NCBI RefSeq assembly: GCF_019966545.1
Contig: NZ_JAIMIC010000003.1
Span: 519,828 to 583,827 of the forward strand
Source: Heliomarina baculiformis
GTDB lineage: Bacteria; Pseudomonadota; Alphaproteobacteria; Rhodobacterales; Rhodobacteraceae
Reading direction: 5' to 3'
DNA length: 64,000 nt
Shown here: one piece after another, positions 37,474-47,387 of the stretch
Position numbering within the stretch: the first letter of the stretch is position 1
Layout: each line of letters opens with the position of its first letter
Translations under genes and position numbers: made by a program
The notes under the pieces: model-generated
What the model saw: the letters and a program-made list of their open reading frames with translations, nothing else
What the model was told of the DNA's origin: nothing
Database searches by the model: none

Positions 37474-37890
37474 ATGGTTAAGATCTTGACAGGCTTGTGG
37501 ATTCTGCTTTGCGTGGTTGTGGTTGCCGACGGTTATGTCCGCTTGGCGCCAAGTGACCCCAAGGTATGGCACAAGCCTCTCAAGTTTATTGAAAACAAGG
37601 AATTGGCGGGTGGCGTTGAACGCGTGATCGAAGGTTCGCCAGCCGATCTGGCGCGGCTCGACAGTATCATACGGCAAACGCCCAGAACAAAGGTTCTGGC
37701 TGGAAGTGTTGATGATGCGCATCTTACCTATGTAACCCGCAGTGCTGTTTTCGGCTTTCCGGATTACACGACCGTGGAGTTGACGGATGGGCAGATCAGG
37801 ATTTTTGGACGCTTGCGTTTCGGACGGTCAGACCTTGGCGTGAACCGAAATCGTGTCGATGGCTGGCTGAGTGCTTTGCAGACGCGATGA
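37474..37890 (+). CDS. DUF1499 domain-containing protein
   Basis: This 138-aa protein has an N-terminal signal/anchor helix (ILTGLWILLCVVVVADGYVRL) followed by a DUF1499 domain. Family-like strands include VIEGSPADLARLDSIIRQTPRTKVLAG, YVTRSAVFGFPDYTTVEL and [25 protein letters not shown]. Its 3' end overlaps 63 bp of the antisense Cys-rich gene at 37828-38115. No biochemical role is known to me. Confidence 0.85.
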   Translation: MVKILTGLWILLCVVVVADGYVRLAPSDPKVWHKPLKFIENKELAGGVERVIEGSPADLARLDSIIRQTPRTKVLAGSVDDAHLTYVTRSAVFGFPDYTTVELTDGQIRIFGRLRFGRSDLGVNRNRVDGWLSALQTR

Positions 37891-38115
37891 AACGCAGCCC
37901 TCGGTGATCTCACGCCACATAGGCACATTCAGAGACATCTGGCATTGGGCCATGAACATGCGACCGTCCACATGCAGGCAGATGGTTTCGCCCAGTTCGA
38001 TGCGATTGCCGCCGGTGTCGGTGCAGTAGCAATCCTGAACCTTTCCGCCGGGGCCGATCACATCGGCTGAAAGGGGCGTTGCCGCGAGCATGCAGATGAG
38101 AAATATACGTTTCAT
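37828..38115 (-). CDS. small cysteine-rich secreted protein
   Basis: This 95-aa protein starts at ATG 38115 with a signal peptide ([17 protein letters not shown], likely cut after SA). The mature 78 residues hold five cysteines ([22 protein letters not shown]), suggesting disulfides in the periplasm. Upstream in-frame codons overlap the prfA start and lack a signal sequence. Its last 63 bp are antisense to the DUF1499 gene. No function recognised. Confidence 0.7.
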   Translation of the reverse strand: MKRIFLICMLAATPLSADVIGPGGKVQDCYCTDTGGNRIELGETICLHVDGRMFMAQCQMSLNVPMWREITEGCVSSRLQSTQPAIDTISVHAKV

Positions 38116-38177
38116 GTGGCCGAAGTTACCATAACCTTGGCCTTGACCAAACAGAATTGATATCGGACACCCCGCCA

Positions 38178-39227
38178 ATGGTCCCAGAAGATCGCCTCAT
38201 CCAGATTGACCAGCGTTTCCAGTATCTGGAGGCGGCGATGTCCGATGGAAGAGGTGATATCGCGAAACTGGCCAAGGAGTATTCATCGCTTAAACCGGTG
38301 GTCGAACAGATCTCCCATTGGCGACAGATCCGCGACGGGATCGAGGACGCGAAGGCGATGCTAAGCGACCCAGACATGAAGGATCTGGCCGAAGAAGAGC
38401 TGGGCGATTTGCAGGAAAAATTGCCCGAGGTGGAGCACGCCCTGCAACTTGCCCTCTTACCGCGTGACGAAGCCGACGTACGTCCTGCGATGCTTGAAAT
38501 CCGTCCTGGTACCGGCGGTGACGAAGCGGCGCTTTTCGCCGGTGATCTGCTGCGCATGTACCAGCGCTATGCCGAGGAACGTGGCTGGAACTTTGACATC
38601 ATCGAACAGCAGCTGACCGAGCTTGGCGGTATCAAGGAGGTGGTTGCGCATATCAAGGGCGAAAACGTATTCGCGCGTCTCAAGTATGAAAGCGGTGTTC
38701 ACCGGGTTCAGCGGGTTCCGACAACCGAAAGCGGCGGTCGCATCCATACCTCCGCTGCGACGGTAGCGGTTCTGCCCGAGGCCGAAGACGTCGATATCGT
38801 AATAGATCCCAATGATATACGGATCGACACGATGCGATCTTCAGGGGCGGGCGGGCAGCACGTCAACACCACGGATTCGGCAGTGCGTATCACCCACATA
38901 CCGAGCGGAATCGTTGTGACCAGCTCGGAAAAATCACAGCACCGTAACCGCGAAATTGCCATGCAGGTCCTCAAGACGCGCCTTTTTGATATGGAACGTC
39001 AGCGGGTGGACAGTGAGCGTTCTGCCAGCCGCGCGGCACAGGTCGGCAGCGGTGACAGATCCGAACGCATCCGAACCTACAATTTTCCGCAGGGGCGGAT
39101 GACCGATCACCGGATCGGCCTGACACTTTACAAGCTCGACCAGATCATGGCGGGCGATCTTGACGATATCGTCGATGCCCTGACGGCCGATGATCAGGCG
39201 CGTCTCCTTGCCGAGATGGGCGCATGA
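38178..39227 (+). CDS. prfA: peptide chain release factor 1
   Basis: This 349-aa class I release factor recognises UAA/UAG. The decoding tripeptide PTT (PxT pattern) appears in [18 protein letters not shown], and the catalytic GGQ is in [20 protein letters not shown], which is followed by the stop-recognising helices. I chose ATG 38178 ([11 protein letters not shown]); a TTG at 38157 would overlap the divergent signal-peptide gene. Its stop overlaps prmC (ATGA), whose product methylates the GGQ glutamine. Confidence 0.97.
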   Translation: MVPEDRLIQIDQRFQYLEAAMSDGRGDIAKLAKEYSSLKPVVEQISHWRQIRDGIEDAKAMLSDPDMKDLAEEELGDLQEKLPEVEHALQLALLPRDEADVRPAMLEIRPGTGGDEAALFAGDLLRMYQRYAEERGWNFDIIEQQLTELGGIKEVVAHIKGENVFARLKYESGVHRVQRVPTTESGGRIHTSAATVAVLPEAEDVDIVIDPNDIRIDTMRSSGAGGQHVNTTDSAVRITHIPSGIVVTSSEKSQHRNREIAMQVLKTRLFDMERQRVDSERSASRAAQVGSGDRSERIRTYNFPQGRMTDHRIGLTLYKLDQIMAGDLDDIVDALTADDQARLLAEMGA

Positions 39228-40054
39228 CTGCCGGTGAGGCGATGGCAAATGCCGCGGCCCGGTTGCGGGCGGCCGGCATTCCCGATCCGGCGCGTGATGC
39301 GCGAATCCTTCTCGCGCATGCAGCCCGGGTCGAGGCGAGCCGTGTGACGCTGATCGCACCGGAAGATCTTGCCCCTGAAATCGAGGAGCGATTCGAACAA
39401 CTGATAGCGTTACGCTCAATCCGCGTGCCGGTATCGCAACTGATTGGTGAGAGAGCCTTTTATGGGCGCCGTTTCAAGGTGAGCCGTGACGTGCTGGATC
39501 CGCGCCCCGAAACCGAGACCCTCATCGAAGCGGCCCTGTCCGAACCGTTTCGAAATCTCCTTGATCTTGGGGTCGGTTCCGGTTGTATCCTCGTAACCCT
39601 GCTTGCCGAACAACCGCATGCCCAAGGGGTGGGGATCGATATATCCGAGGCTGCCTGCCTGCAGGCCAGCGCCAACGCAGTGTTGCACCGGGTCGCGCAT
39701 CGGGCGCAGATTCTGAAATCAGACTGGTTTCAATCGGTTAACGGACAGTTCGATCTTATCGTATCAAATCCGCCCTATATTGCGCTCGACGAGTGGGACG
39801 GGCTTGACGCGGGGGTGCGCGAGCACGAGCCCGAAATGGCACTGACCGATGGGGGCGACGGTCTGGGGGCTTATCGTGAGATTGCGCGAGGCGTCGGTCA
39901 GCACCTGATGCCGCGGGGGCGCGTCCTGCTTGAAATCGGCCCGACGCAGGGCGCCGCCGTATCGGAGATGCTCGGGCAGGCGGGGCTGAATGAGATCTCC
40001 GTGATCCAGGATCTGGATGGGCGCGATCGCGTCGTTTCTGCCCGTCGCACCTGA
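39224..40054 (+). CDS. prmC: release factor N5-glutamine methyltransferase
   Basis: This is a 276-aa SAM-dependent methyltransferase that modifies the GGQ glutamine of release factors. SAM-binding [18 protein letters not shown], and the catalytic NPPY tetrapeptide in [17 protein letters not shown], are clear, with the PrmC N-terminal helical domain before residue 85. It overlaps prfA by 4 bp in the standard prfA-prmC order. Confidence 0.96.
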   Translation: MTAGEAMANAAARLRAAGIPDPARDARILLAHAARVEASRVTLIAPEDLAPEIEERFEQLIALRSIRVPVSQLIGERAFYGRRFKVSRDVLDPRPETETLIEAALSEPFRNLLDLGVGSGCILVTLLAEQPHAQGVGIDISEAACLQASANAVLHRVAHRAQILKSDWFQSVNGQFDLIVSNPPYIALDEWDGLDAGVREHEPEMALTDGGDGLGAYREIARGVGQHLMPRGRVLLEIGPTQGAAVSEMLGQAGLNEISVIQDLDGRDRVVSARRT

Positions 40055-40189
40055 ATTTACTTGGGAATTCCCCCTTGGCAGCAGCAATTCGCCGTCAAAA
40101 AAGGAACAATTCTAACGAAAAATGCGTACAAGGACTTGTCTGGCGGCCCAGAACGTGTTTTTTCATTCTTGTTGCTTCGGTAGATGCTA

Positions 40190-40305
40190 TGGCGGCTCCC
40201 ATGCAACGCAAGCCCAAAAAGTCGATGATCCGGCGTATTACAGAACGCAAGAGGCGTGAAACGGATCATACGTCAAAGCAGACAAGGCTGACAAAAAGTA
40301 CATGA
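40190..40305 (+). CDS. candidate 38-aa basic peptide upstream of DUF4167 gene
   Basis: The 247-bp gap between prmC and the DUF4167 gene contains a short frame from ATG 40190 encoding 38 residues, MAAPMQRKPKKSMIRRITER and onwards, very rich in Lys/Arg/Thr. Its stop codon overlaps the downstream ATG as ATGA, the coupling seen throughout this genome, but no strong Shine-Dalgarno is visible. It may be chance. Otherwise the gap 40055-40189 shows nothing recognisable. Confidence 0.25.
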
Positions 40306-41003
40306 GATCTTCTAAATCACGTTCGCGTTCCAAATCGAACCGCAACCGAGGGTCATCCAACGGCGGCGGCAATGTGGTCAATCGGGTATTCGACAGCTCG
40401 GGGCCCGAAGGCAAGGTGCGTGGTACGCCGCAGCAGATTATTGACAAGTACAACCAGCTCGCCCGTGACGCGCAGCTGGGTAACGACCGCGTTGCAACCG
40501 AGAATTTCCAGCAGCATGCGGAGCACTACCTGCGCCTGCTGAGCTCGGCCCAGAAGGAAATGGACCAGCGCCGCGAAGAGCAGGAACGCCAGAACCGCGA
40601 ACGTCAGGCCGAACGGGACCGCGAACGTCAGGATCGTGGCGATCAGGACGGGCAAAAGCAGGCACCGGCACAGAACCACGGGCAGCAGGGGAACCAAACT
40701 CGCTCTGATGACCTGTCTCAGACGCCGCAGCCCGATGTTCTCGAAACTGCGGAAACGGCGGACTCCGACGAAGACAGCGGATTGGTCGAAACGCCCGAAA
40801 GCAAACCCAAGAAACCGGCGCGCAAGCCGCGTGCACGCAAACCTGCGGCTGACGCGGATACCCCTGCAGCAGAGGGCGAAGCCGAGGCTCCTGCACCGCG
40901 CAAGCCCCGTACGCGCAGCGCCAAATCCAAAGAGGCGCCTGCTTCTGACAAAGGCCTGGAAGACGCGCCCAAGGACGGCAACGCGCCCGAAGCGGCTGAA
41001 TAA
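40302..41003 (+). CDS. DUF4167 domain-containing protein
   Basis: This is a 233-aa protein with a basic Ser/Arg head (MRSSKSRSRSKSNRNRG), a DUF4167 core including RGTPQQIIDKYNQLARDAQLGND and FQQHAEHYLRLLSSAQKE at about residues 45-92, then a long Arg/Gln/Glu/Pro/Ala-rich disordered tail. The family is restricted to Alphaproteobacteria; RNA binding is plausible from the composition but unproven. It is convergent with rsmA. Confidence 0.87.
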   Translation: MRSSKSRSRSKSNRNRGSSNGGGNVVNRVFDSSGPEGKVRGTPQQIIDKYNQLARDAQLGNDRVATENFQQHAEHYLRLLSSAQKEMDQRREEQERQNRERQAERDRERQDRGDQDGQKQAPAQNHGQQGNQTRSDDLSQTPQPDVLETAETADSDEDSGLVETPESKPKKPARKPRARKPAADADTPAAEGEAEAPAPRKPRTRSAKSKEAPASDKGLEDAPKDGNAPEAAE

Positions 41004-41008
41004 GCCGC

Positions 41009-41860
41009 TCAGTCCCTGCTGTTTTTCTCTATTTCGCGGGCGAGAGCACAGAAACCTTCCAAGGAAATCTGCTCCGCCCGGTCGGTCGGGTTCAACCCGG
41101 CCGCGCGCAGCATGTTCTCGATATGAGGCGAGAGTCCTTTGAGCGAGGCGCGCAGCATCTTGCGCCTTTGATTGAAGGCCTGCGCCACGACGCGGGACAG
41201 TACCGCAGCATCCGCCGGAAAGCGCGGTTCGGGCAGTGCCGTCAGATGGACGACGGCACTGGCGACTTTTGGCGGCGGCGTAAAGGCACCGGGAGGCAGC
41301 GACATGGCGATACGTGCCTCTGCCCGCCATTGCGCAAGAATGGCAAGTCGGCCATAGGCCTTGCCGCCGGGCTGTGCCACGATCCTCTCGGCAACCTCGC
41401 GCTGGAACATCAGCGTCAGGCTTTCCCAGAAGGGCGGCCATTCTTTTGGTGTAAGCCAGCGCACCAACAGCTCAGTCCCGATATTGTACGGAAGATTTGC
41501 CGCAATTCGGATTGGCGGTGTCAAATGCACCAATGGGTCGATTTCAAGCGCGTCGCCCTCGATGACCTGGAGCTTGCCCGGATAAGCCTTTGCGATCTGA
41601 GCGAGCGCAGGAATGCAACGACTGTCCTTCTCAACCGCAAGAACTCGCCGCGCGCCTTCGGACAGAAGTCCACGTGTCAGCCCTCCGGGGCCGGGCCCGA
41701 TCTCAAGCACATCGCATCGGGATAGATCCCCTGCCTGCCGGGCGATTTTCGCAGTCAGGTTCAGATCCAGCAGGAAATTCTGGCCGAGCGACTTTCGGGC
41801 CGACAATTGATGCTCGGCAATAACAGACCGCAGAGGCGGGAGTTCGTCGATCGCGCTCAT
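41009..41860 (-). CDS. rsmA: 16S rRNA dimethyladenosine transferase
   Basis: This 283-aa enzyme (KsgA) dimethylates A1518 and A1519 of 16S rRNA. Marks are [21 protein letters not shown], the SAM motif [17 protein letters not shown], and [15 protein letters not shown] (motif IV NLPY). Only the ATG at 41860 ([13 protein letters not shown]) fits; upstream codons cover the intergenic repeat. It is the last gene of the lptF-to-rsmA run. The 85-bp gap before it separates it from pdxA, so it may also have its own promoter. Confidence 0.96.
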   Translation of the reverse strand: MSAIDELPPLRSVIAEHQLSARKSLGQNFLLDLNLTAKIARQAGDLSRCDVLEIGPGPGGLTRGLLSEGARRVLAVEKDSRCIPALAQIAKAYPGKLQVIEGDALEIDPLVHLTPPIRIAANLPYNIGTELLVRWLTPKEWPPFWESLTLMFQREVAERIVAQPGGKAYGRLAILAQWRAEARIAMSLPPGAFTPPPKVASAVVHLTALPEPRFPADAAVLSRVVAQAFNQRRKMLRASLKGLSPHIENMLRAAGLNPTDRAEQISLEGFCALAREIEKNSRD

Positions 41861-41865
41861 CTGCT

Positions 41866-41907
41866 CGCCCCTTCTTTGGGTTCTAAAATATCCCCGCCGG
41901 AGGCATC
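41866..41907 (-). repeat. intergenic repeat copy A
   Basis: Read on the minus strand this stretch is GATGCCTCCGGCGGGGATAT followed by TTTAGAACCCAAAGAAGGGG. It occupies the rsmA-pdxA gap, the only sizeable gap in this operon. It resembles the element at 22296-22350, and the GCCTCCGGCGGGGATATTT core is one I recall as frequent between genes of Rhodobacteraceae. Copy number should be counted genome-wide. Confidence 0.5.
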
Positions 41908-41945
41908 CGGCAGTGGCGAAGGGTTCCGGCCTTCGTTGACATGCC

Positions 41946-42911
41946 TCATGGGGTCGCCATCCGCCGGGCAAGCTTCAGCGCTTCGATCAGGCTGGAGGGA
42001 TTCGCCAGCCCCTTTCCTGCGATATCGAAAGCCGTGCCGTGATCCGGGGAGGTGCGCACAAAGGGAAGGCCCAGCGTTACATTCACCCCCATGTCGAAAT
42101 CAAGCGTCTTGATCGGGATAAGCGCCTGATCGTGATACATGGCGATCACCGCGTCATAGCGAGTGCGGGCGGCTGCGTGAAAAAGCGTGTCCGCAGGATG
42201 CGGTCCGGTCAGCCCATAACCTTCCTCTGTCATCGTACGGATGAGGGGCACGATCCAGTCCAGTTCTTCCCGGCCCATTGCGCCGCCTTCGCCAGCATGC
42301 GGGTTCAGCCCTGCGATGGCAATTCTGGGATTGGAGAGGCCAAACCGGGATTTGAGCCCTTCATGAGTGATCTCGATCGTGCGGCGCAGTCCGGTTGGTG
42401 AGAGAGCTTTGGGAACGTCGGACAAGGCGATGTGAATCGTTGCAGGAACCACGCGCAACTGGTCGCTGGCAAGCATCATGACAACCTCGTCGACGCCAGC
42501 CAGTGCGGCGAGAAATTCGGTATGACCGGGATATGCAAATCCCGCGCCGTCAATCAGCGCTTTCTTGTGGATGGGGGCAGTGCAAAGCGCCGATGCGTCT
42601 CCGGACCGGACCAGGTCGACCCCGCGCTCGATGGCGCTCATCACCCCAGAGGCGTTGGCGGGATTCGGAATGCCCGGTACCGTTTCATCCGCGAAGGGAT
42701 GATCGAGAACAGGCAGGGCAGAGGCCGCAACCAATCGCGCTTGCGAAGGGTTTCCGATGATCTCGAAGGTGGTGTTTTCCGGCAAATGGCGCGGGTCGCC
42801 GATCCAGAAGAACGGACAGTCCTCCCGAAGCACATGCCAAGCTTTTGCCGCGAGTTCCGGGCCGATACCCGCAGGTTCACCACAGCTCAGCGCGATCGGC
42901 GCGTCGGTCAT
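41946..42911 (-). CDS. pdxA: 4-hydroxythreonine-4-phosphate dehydrogenase
   Basis: This 321-aa oxidoreductase acts in the DXP-dependent pyridoxal phosphate pathway. It shows the opening [17 protein letters not shown], the metal ligands His in [20 protein letters not shown] and [10 protein letters not shown], and [12 protein letters not shown]. Its ATG overlaps the surA TGA (ATGA). The surA-pdxA-rsmA order matches the E. coli lptD-surA-pdxA-rsmA cluster. Confidence 0.96.
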   Translation of the reverse strand: MTDAPIALSCGEPAGIGPELAAKAWHVLREDCPFFWIGDPRHLPENTTFEIIGNPSQARLVAASALPVLDHPFADETVPGIPNPANASGVMSAIERGVDLVRSGDASALCTAPIHKKALIDGAGFAYPGHTEFLAALAGVDEVVMMLASDQLRVVPATIHIALSDVPKALSPTGLRRTIEITHEGLKSRFGLSNPRIAIAGLNPHAGEGGAMGREELDWIVPLIRTMTEEGYGLTGPHPADTLFHAAARTRYDAVIAMYHDQALIPIKTLDFDMGVNVTLGLPFVRTSPDHGTAFDIAGKGLANPSSLIEALKLARRMATP

Positions 42912-44158
42912 TTCTCGACGATCAGTGCATCCGCGCGTCGCTGAGCCAGGGCGCTGTCTGCATAGGATTGCAGTCGTTGCTGCGTCAGAAAATTGCCGAT
43001 GTCATCGCGGGTTGCGTCTTTGTTCACGGCGGCGGTACGTCCGCAGAGCATCAGAACCACAAGTGTCTGTCCGTTCGAACGTGTCAGCGCGGTCGAGGTT
43101 TCGTTTTGGTCCAGCTTCGCCAGTTCAAGAGCGATGTCTCGGGGAATCGCACCCGGCGCCTGGCTCTGACGCTGGAATACGCCCGGCGTTTCGATGCCGG
43201 GAAGACCGTAGAAGTCGTCGCAACGGTCGACCTGTGCCAGAACCGAAGCTGCGGCTGCCTGTGCCTCGGCCGAGCGTCCGCCGGGAACCATGTAGGTGGC
43301 GTAATCGATGCTCGAATAACTTGGCGTGCCGCCCGTTATCTCCTGAATTCCGCGCATCTGGAATATGGCCACGGCGTTCGGAAGCGGAATGGGTTGCGTG
43401 GTCTCGCCAGGGTTGAGTTCCATGATGACGGGGCGAAGCTGCTCTGGCAGATTGTTGATGGGCAGCCAGTCGAGCCGACCGCCGGAATTGCGGGTTTCCG
43501 ACGCGGAATATTGGCTGGCGGCCTGCGAAAACGCATCGTAGCTGTTCAGCCCCGCGATTTCATTCGCCAGCTGTTCGACCTGCGGCAGGTTATCGGGGGT
43601 GAAGGGGATGATGACTTCAGAAAGCAGAACGCTGACGCTGCCTGATGAGGGATTATTGGCGAGAGCGCGATCTATCTCGGCCTGGCTCGGGCGGGCCTGC
43701 TCGCCATAGCGGCCACGGATATATTCCCGCCAACCCAGATTGATTCGTACGAATTCGCGCAGGGTTTCCGGCTCGACCCCGCCCTGTGCGAGGGTGCCGA
43801 GGAATTCCTGCGTGGTCATCTGCGTGCGGGCGGCGAAGTCGCTCATTCCCTGTTCGAGCTGTTCCGGCGTGACGACCACATCGAACTCTTCAAGGATCTG
43901 TGCGCGCAGGCGGTCTTCGATCAGGGCCTCGCGGGCTTCTTCCTCGGGATTGCCGGGTGCGCGGAGCAATGCCATGAACCGGGCGCGCTGGCCCAGTTCG
44001 TAATTGGTGATGACATCGTCATTCACGATGATTGCCGGGGCAAAAAGGTTCTGCGCTGTACCGGCGACTGGTGCCGAGACCAGTGCCAGCGATGCCAGCG
44101 CGCATTTCATCCATCTGGACAAACCCCGTCCGACCGAAAATCCGAAATTCAACTGCAT
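42908..44158 (-). CDS. surA: periplasmic peptidyl-prolyl isomerase/chaperone (SurA-like)
   Basis: This is a 416-aa periplasmic protein that escorts outer-membrane proteins, probably including LptD encoded next to it. A signal peptide (MKCALASLALVSAPVAG, cut about residue 35) precedes the SurA N-terminal chaperone core (IIVNDDVITNYELGQRARFM), followed by one PPIC-type rotamase domain at about 170-280 recognisable by VSVLLSEVIIPF and MRGIQEI. It overlaps lptD by 10 bp and pdxA by ATGA. Only one rotamase domain is seen, fewer than in E. coli SurA. Confidence 0.88.
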   Translation of the reverse strand: MQLNFGFSVGRGLSRWMKCALASLALVSAPVAGTAQNLFAPAIIVNDDVITNYELGQRARFMALLRAPGNPEEEAREALIEDRLRAQILEEFDVVVTPEQLEQGMSDFAARTQMTTQEFLGTLAQGGVEPETLREFVRINLGWREYIRGRYGEQARPSQAEIDRALANNPSSGSVSVLLSEVIIPFTPDNLPQVEQLANEIAGLNSYDAFSQAASQYSASETRNSGGRLDWLPINNLPEQLRPVIMELNPGETTQPIPLPNAVAIFQMRGIQEITGGTPSYSSIDYATYMVPGGRSAEAQAAAASVLAQVDRCDDFYGLPGIETPGVFQRQSQAPGAIPRDIALELAKLDQNETSTALTRSNGQTLVVLMLCGRTAAVNKDATRDDIGNFLTQQRLQSYADSALAQRRADALIVEK

Positions 44159-46290
44159 GACCGCCTGTACTTCTCTTTTTCACCTTGGACGGAGAACCCG
44201 TTCAACTCGATGGTAAACCCGAAATCTGTCGTGGGCTCAATACTTGTCGAGGATGTATAGCGCCGGTTAACCGCCAAATCGACCGTAACACATTCGTTAC
44301 GGTAGACGAATCCAAGCCCCGCCCGTGTTGCCCGTGCATCCGAGATATCATAACGGAGATTGGCATTCGCAGTCCATCCCGTCCCGATTTCGTAACCGCC
44401 ACTCAGCCAGACTTCGGAGAGGGCGTCGGTGCGGTTCTCCTGGGCATCTTCGTCCAGCCAAAGGTATGTACCACTGAGCTGGGCCGTCTCTCCGAGCCAG
44501 TCGCCGCGCAATTCGGCCTTGGTGACGCCAAAAGATTCGTTCAGCAGGGTGCGCGCGCTTACGGCCAATTTGTTACCCATCTTGAGCTGACCGGCGAGCA
44601 GCAGATCGGAACTGGTGCCGGTCAGGCCGGAAGACTGCGTGAAATCGGGTTGCGCCTCTTCGCGGATTACCTGCCCGAAAGTCGCATAGGTTTCCCATCC
44701 GCCGCGCGCATAATTTGACCAGTTGAACCCGTAGGCGATGGCAAGCCCGTCTTCGCGCCGGTCGAGCCCGGGAAAGCGGGAGAGTTCAAGCAGGTTGCCT
44801 TGATCGAATTCGGCGTAGGTGCTTTCTTCGTTCGGTACCGTGGGCCCGATCACGTTGCTCCAGCCGATCTGAACGAGGGGTTCAAGAAATTGGTTCCCGC
44901 CATTGGCGGTGCCACGGGTCATCGGCAGGGACAGCTTGAGCGCCGAATGTGGAGTCACCCGGTCGATCCGGTTGTCAAAGGTGCTGTCCTGAATGACTTC
45001 GTAGGCGTCGCCGGCAAGACCAATTTCCCAATCCGCCCGCACCCCGCCGCGCAGAATCCAGCTGCGCTGCCAGCTCATGTCGACGGTGGCGCGGTTCATG
45101 TCCCGGCCGAATACATCATCATTAGATGTTCGGTGCAGGCCGGTGACGTCAAAGCCGACCCGCAGTTCACCGCCGATCGCGTCCGGAAAAAAGCGTCTTT
45201 CGAGTCCCGCCTTCAGCACGATAGTGGGCAATAGCGATTCATCGTCGGTATCGCGCAAAGAGTCATAGTTTATGAGGCGCGCCCGAAAGGCACTGCGGAC
45301 CTTGTAGCGGCTGACGGAGATTTCGCTTTGAAGCCGGTCAAGATCGGGCAGCCCGTAATCGACGAGATAGGCATTGTCTGAGGTCGTCTGGATCTGGAAG
45401 TCGAGGTCATAACCGCGGGGCAGATCGAAATGCCCGTTGCCAAAGAGGTATCCGCGCGAGGTGCCGACGATCAGGTCATCCTTTGTATAGGCGCCTTCCA
45501 GTTCTATCCGGCCATTTCGGAAAGCCTGTCGATAGCGATACCCCAGCGTGCGGGTACTGGAGGAAACATACGGGGCGAGCGTCAGGTCCGCGTGGTCGCC
45601 CAGCATGAAAAAGTAGGGAACGCGGACTCCTGTACCAAGAGTGGATGTCGTGCGCACGGAAGGGATCAGGAATCCGTTCGCGCGTTCAAGACTGGGGTCG
45701 GGGAGCCGCATGCCCGGCAAGTAGAAGATCGGCACGTCGTAGACGAGGAACTGCGCCTCTTCGAAGTAAAGTTGCTGTTCCTGCTGGTCGTGCGTGATTT
45801 TGCGCGCGCGGATCTGCCAGAGCGGCGGTCGGCCGTCGCCGCAAACCTCGCAAGAGGTAACGGCCGTTTTGTAAAGCTGGGTGTAGCGCCCGTTGACGCG
45901 GGCCATTTGCAGCGAGGCCATCTGGACCTGCTGGTTCAGAACCATGCGGGCACCGGTCAGAAGACCGTTTTGCAGACCTCTGTCGAGTTCGGCAAAATCA
46001 GCGAAAACGGTGATCTCGCCGCCCTGGTCAATGCGGATCGGGCCCTCGACCGTCAGCGTCTCGCTATCCTGATCGAAGGTGATGCGTTTCGCGCGCATGC
46101 GGATATTGTCTTGAAATGCCTCGACATTGCCTTCAGCGACCAGCGTGCGGTCGGGCGTGACGTAGACATCGTCGGCGACCAGCACCGCAGGCGGCCGGGC
46201 CGCCGTCTGCTGGGCCTGGACGGCCGGCACCGCGGCGGAGGATACCAGAGCGAAAGAGAGGAGCGCGGCGCGCAAGTAGGGCAGGCTCAT
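44149..46290 (-). CDS. lptD: LPS-assembly protein LptD
   Basis: This 713-aa outer-membrane beta-barrel inserts lipopolysaccharide in the outer leaflet. The signal peptide (MSLPYLRAALLSFALVSSAA) is followed by the OstA/LptA-like jellyroll domain, marked by VADDVYVTPDRTLVAEGNVEAF, and the LPS-assembly barrel domain from about 270 (YRYRQAFRNGRIELEGAYTK). The CEVCGDG motif supplies part of the disulfide set. The start at 46290 overlaps lptG (ATGA). It needs SurA/BAM for folding; bamE is at 14.7 kb. Confidence 0.94.
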   Translation of the reverse strand: MSLPYLRAALLSFALVSSAAVPAVQAQQTAARPPAVLVADDVYVTPDRTLVAEGNVEAFQDNIRMRAKRITFDQDSETLTVEGPIRIDQGGEITVFADFAELDRGLQNGLLTGARMVLNQQVQMASLQMARVNGRYTQLYKTAVTSCEVCGDGRPPLWQIRARKITHDQQEQQLYFEEAQFLVYDVPIFYLPGMRLPDPSLERANGFLIPSVRTTSTLGTGVRVPYFFMLGDHADLTLAPYVSSSTRTLGYRYRQAFRNGRIELEGAYTKDDLIVGTSRGYLFGNGHFDLPRGYDLDFQIQTTSDNAYLVDYGLPDLDRLQSEISVSRYKVRSAFRARLINYDSLRDTDDESLLPTIVLKAGLERRFFPDAIGGELRVGFDVTGLHRTSNDDVFGRDMNRATVDMSWQRSWILRGGVRADWEIGLAGDAYEVIQDSTFDNRIDRVTPHSALKLSLPMTRGTANGGNQFLEPLVQIGWSNVIGPTVPNEESTYAEFDQGNLLELSRFPGLDRREDGLAIAYGFNWSNYARGGWETYATFGQVIREEAQPDFTQSSGLTGTSSDLLLAGQLKMGNKLAVSARTLLNESFGVTKAELRGDWLGETAQLSGTYLWLDEDAQENRTDALSEVWLSGGYEIGTGWTANANLRYDISDARATRAGLGFVYRNECVTVDLAVNRRYTSSTSIEPTTDFGFTIELNGFSVQGEKEKYRRSCS

Positions 46291-47387
46291 CCGTCCTCCA
46301 CGTGAAGCAAGAGGCCGAGTGTCAAGAGGATCGAGGCAATCGGCGGGCCCCAAGCCGCGAGCAGAACCGGGATCTGGCCGTTCTCTCCGAGGATCTGCGC
46401 AAAGTTACGAATGAAATAGAGCGCGAAACCGAGAAGGACCGCTGAGATTACGGCGATCCCGGTGCCGCCGAAACGGGCGTGGCGCATGGTAAAGGACGCG
46501 CCGACCAGAACCATCGCCATGAGAAACAGGGGGCGGGCCAGTTCGACCTGGTACCAGACCTCGTGCCGCTTGGTCGAAAACCCTGCCAGTCGCAACGCGC
46601 GGATCGTGTCCGGCAGGTCATAGATCGAAATGCCGGCGGGTCTTCCAAGGCTTTCGCGCACGCGGTCCTGCGTCAGGGTCGTGGGGACCTGCAGTTCCTC
46701 ATGGTGAGTGGCTGTGCTCTCCGGATTTTGGCCAGATCGAAGCTCCCACACCTTGGCATCGGACAACAGCCATTCGTTGGGTTCGAGCCGTGCGCTCCTG
46801 GCGTCGATGCGCCGCACTGGACCGCCTTCGGGGGCATAAGACAGGAAGGTCACGTCAAACAGGATGACTTCGTTCACGCCGCCGTAGCCGGTGGCATGGA
46901 TAACAGATTGCCCTTGAGTGCTGCCCTGCCGAAGCCAGAGCCCTTCACCGCTGATCGACAGGGTGGAAGGGCCGCCGGAGCGGTAATTGTCGGAAAGCTG
47001 CTGCGCCCTGTTCGATGTGGCCGCAGCGATCGGGTTCAGCGTGCTGACCGCCAGCACACCGATTATGAAAGCGACGGTGGCTGGTGCGGCGAGGGCGCGG
47101 ATGCCTGACCGGCCCGTCGCACGGGTGACAACAAGTTCGCTGCTGCGCGCGAGACCGATGAAGAGCACGATGGTCGACATGATCATCAAGAGCGGCAGCA
47201 CTTCCTTGATCGCAGTAGGCGCGTTCAGCATGGTAAGCGCGAGCATCTGTGCAAAGCTGATGTCGAGTCCTTCAAACCGGCGCAATTGCTCGATCAGATC
47301 GATGAGCATAATCAGCGTCAGGAAAACCCCACCGATCATCAGGAAACTCTGCAGGAAACGGCGCGCGAAATATCTGTCGAGTATCAT
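46287..47387 (-). CDS. lptG: LPS export ABC transporter permease LptG
   Basis: This is a 366-aa YjgP/YjgQ-family inner-membrane permease of the LptBFG transporter. Three N-terminal helices (RRFLQSFLMIGGVFLTLIML, APTAIKEVLPLLMIMSTIVLF and AAPATVAFIIGVLAV) precede a periplasmic beta-jellyroll of about 170 residues and three C-terminal helices. Short starts upstream read through lptF, so ATG 47387 is preferred; it overlaps the lptF stop (ATGA). Confidence 0.94.
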   Translation of the reverse strand: MILDRYFARRFLQSFLMIGGVFLTLIMLIDLIEQLRRFEGLDISFAQMLALTMLNAPTAIKEVLPLLMIMSTIVLFIGLARSSELVVTRATGRSGIRALAAPATVAFIIGVLAVSTLNPIAAATSNRAQQLSDNYRSGGPSTLSISGEGLWLRQGSTQGQSVIHATGYGGVNEVILFDVTFLSYAPEGGPVRRIDARSARLEPNEWLLSDAKVWELRSGQNPESTATHHEELQVPTTLTQDRVRESLGRPAGISIYDLPDTIRALRLAGFSTKRHEVWYQVELARPLFLMAMVLVGASFTMRHARFGGTGIAVISAVLLGFALYFIRNFAQILGENGQIPVLLAAWGPPIASILLTLGLLLHVEDG

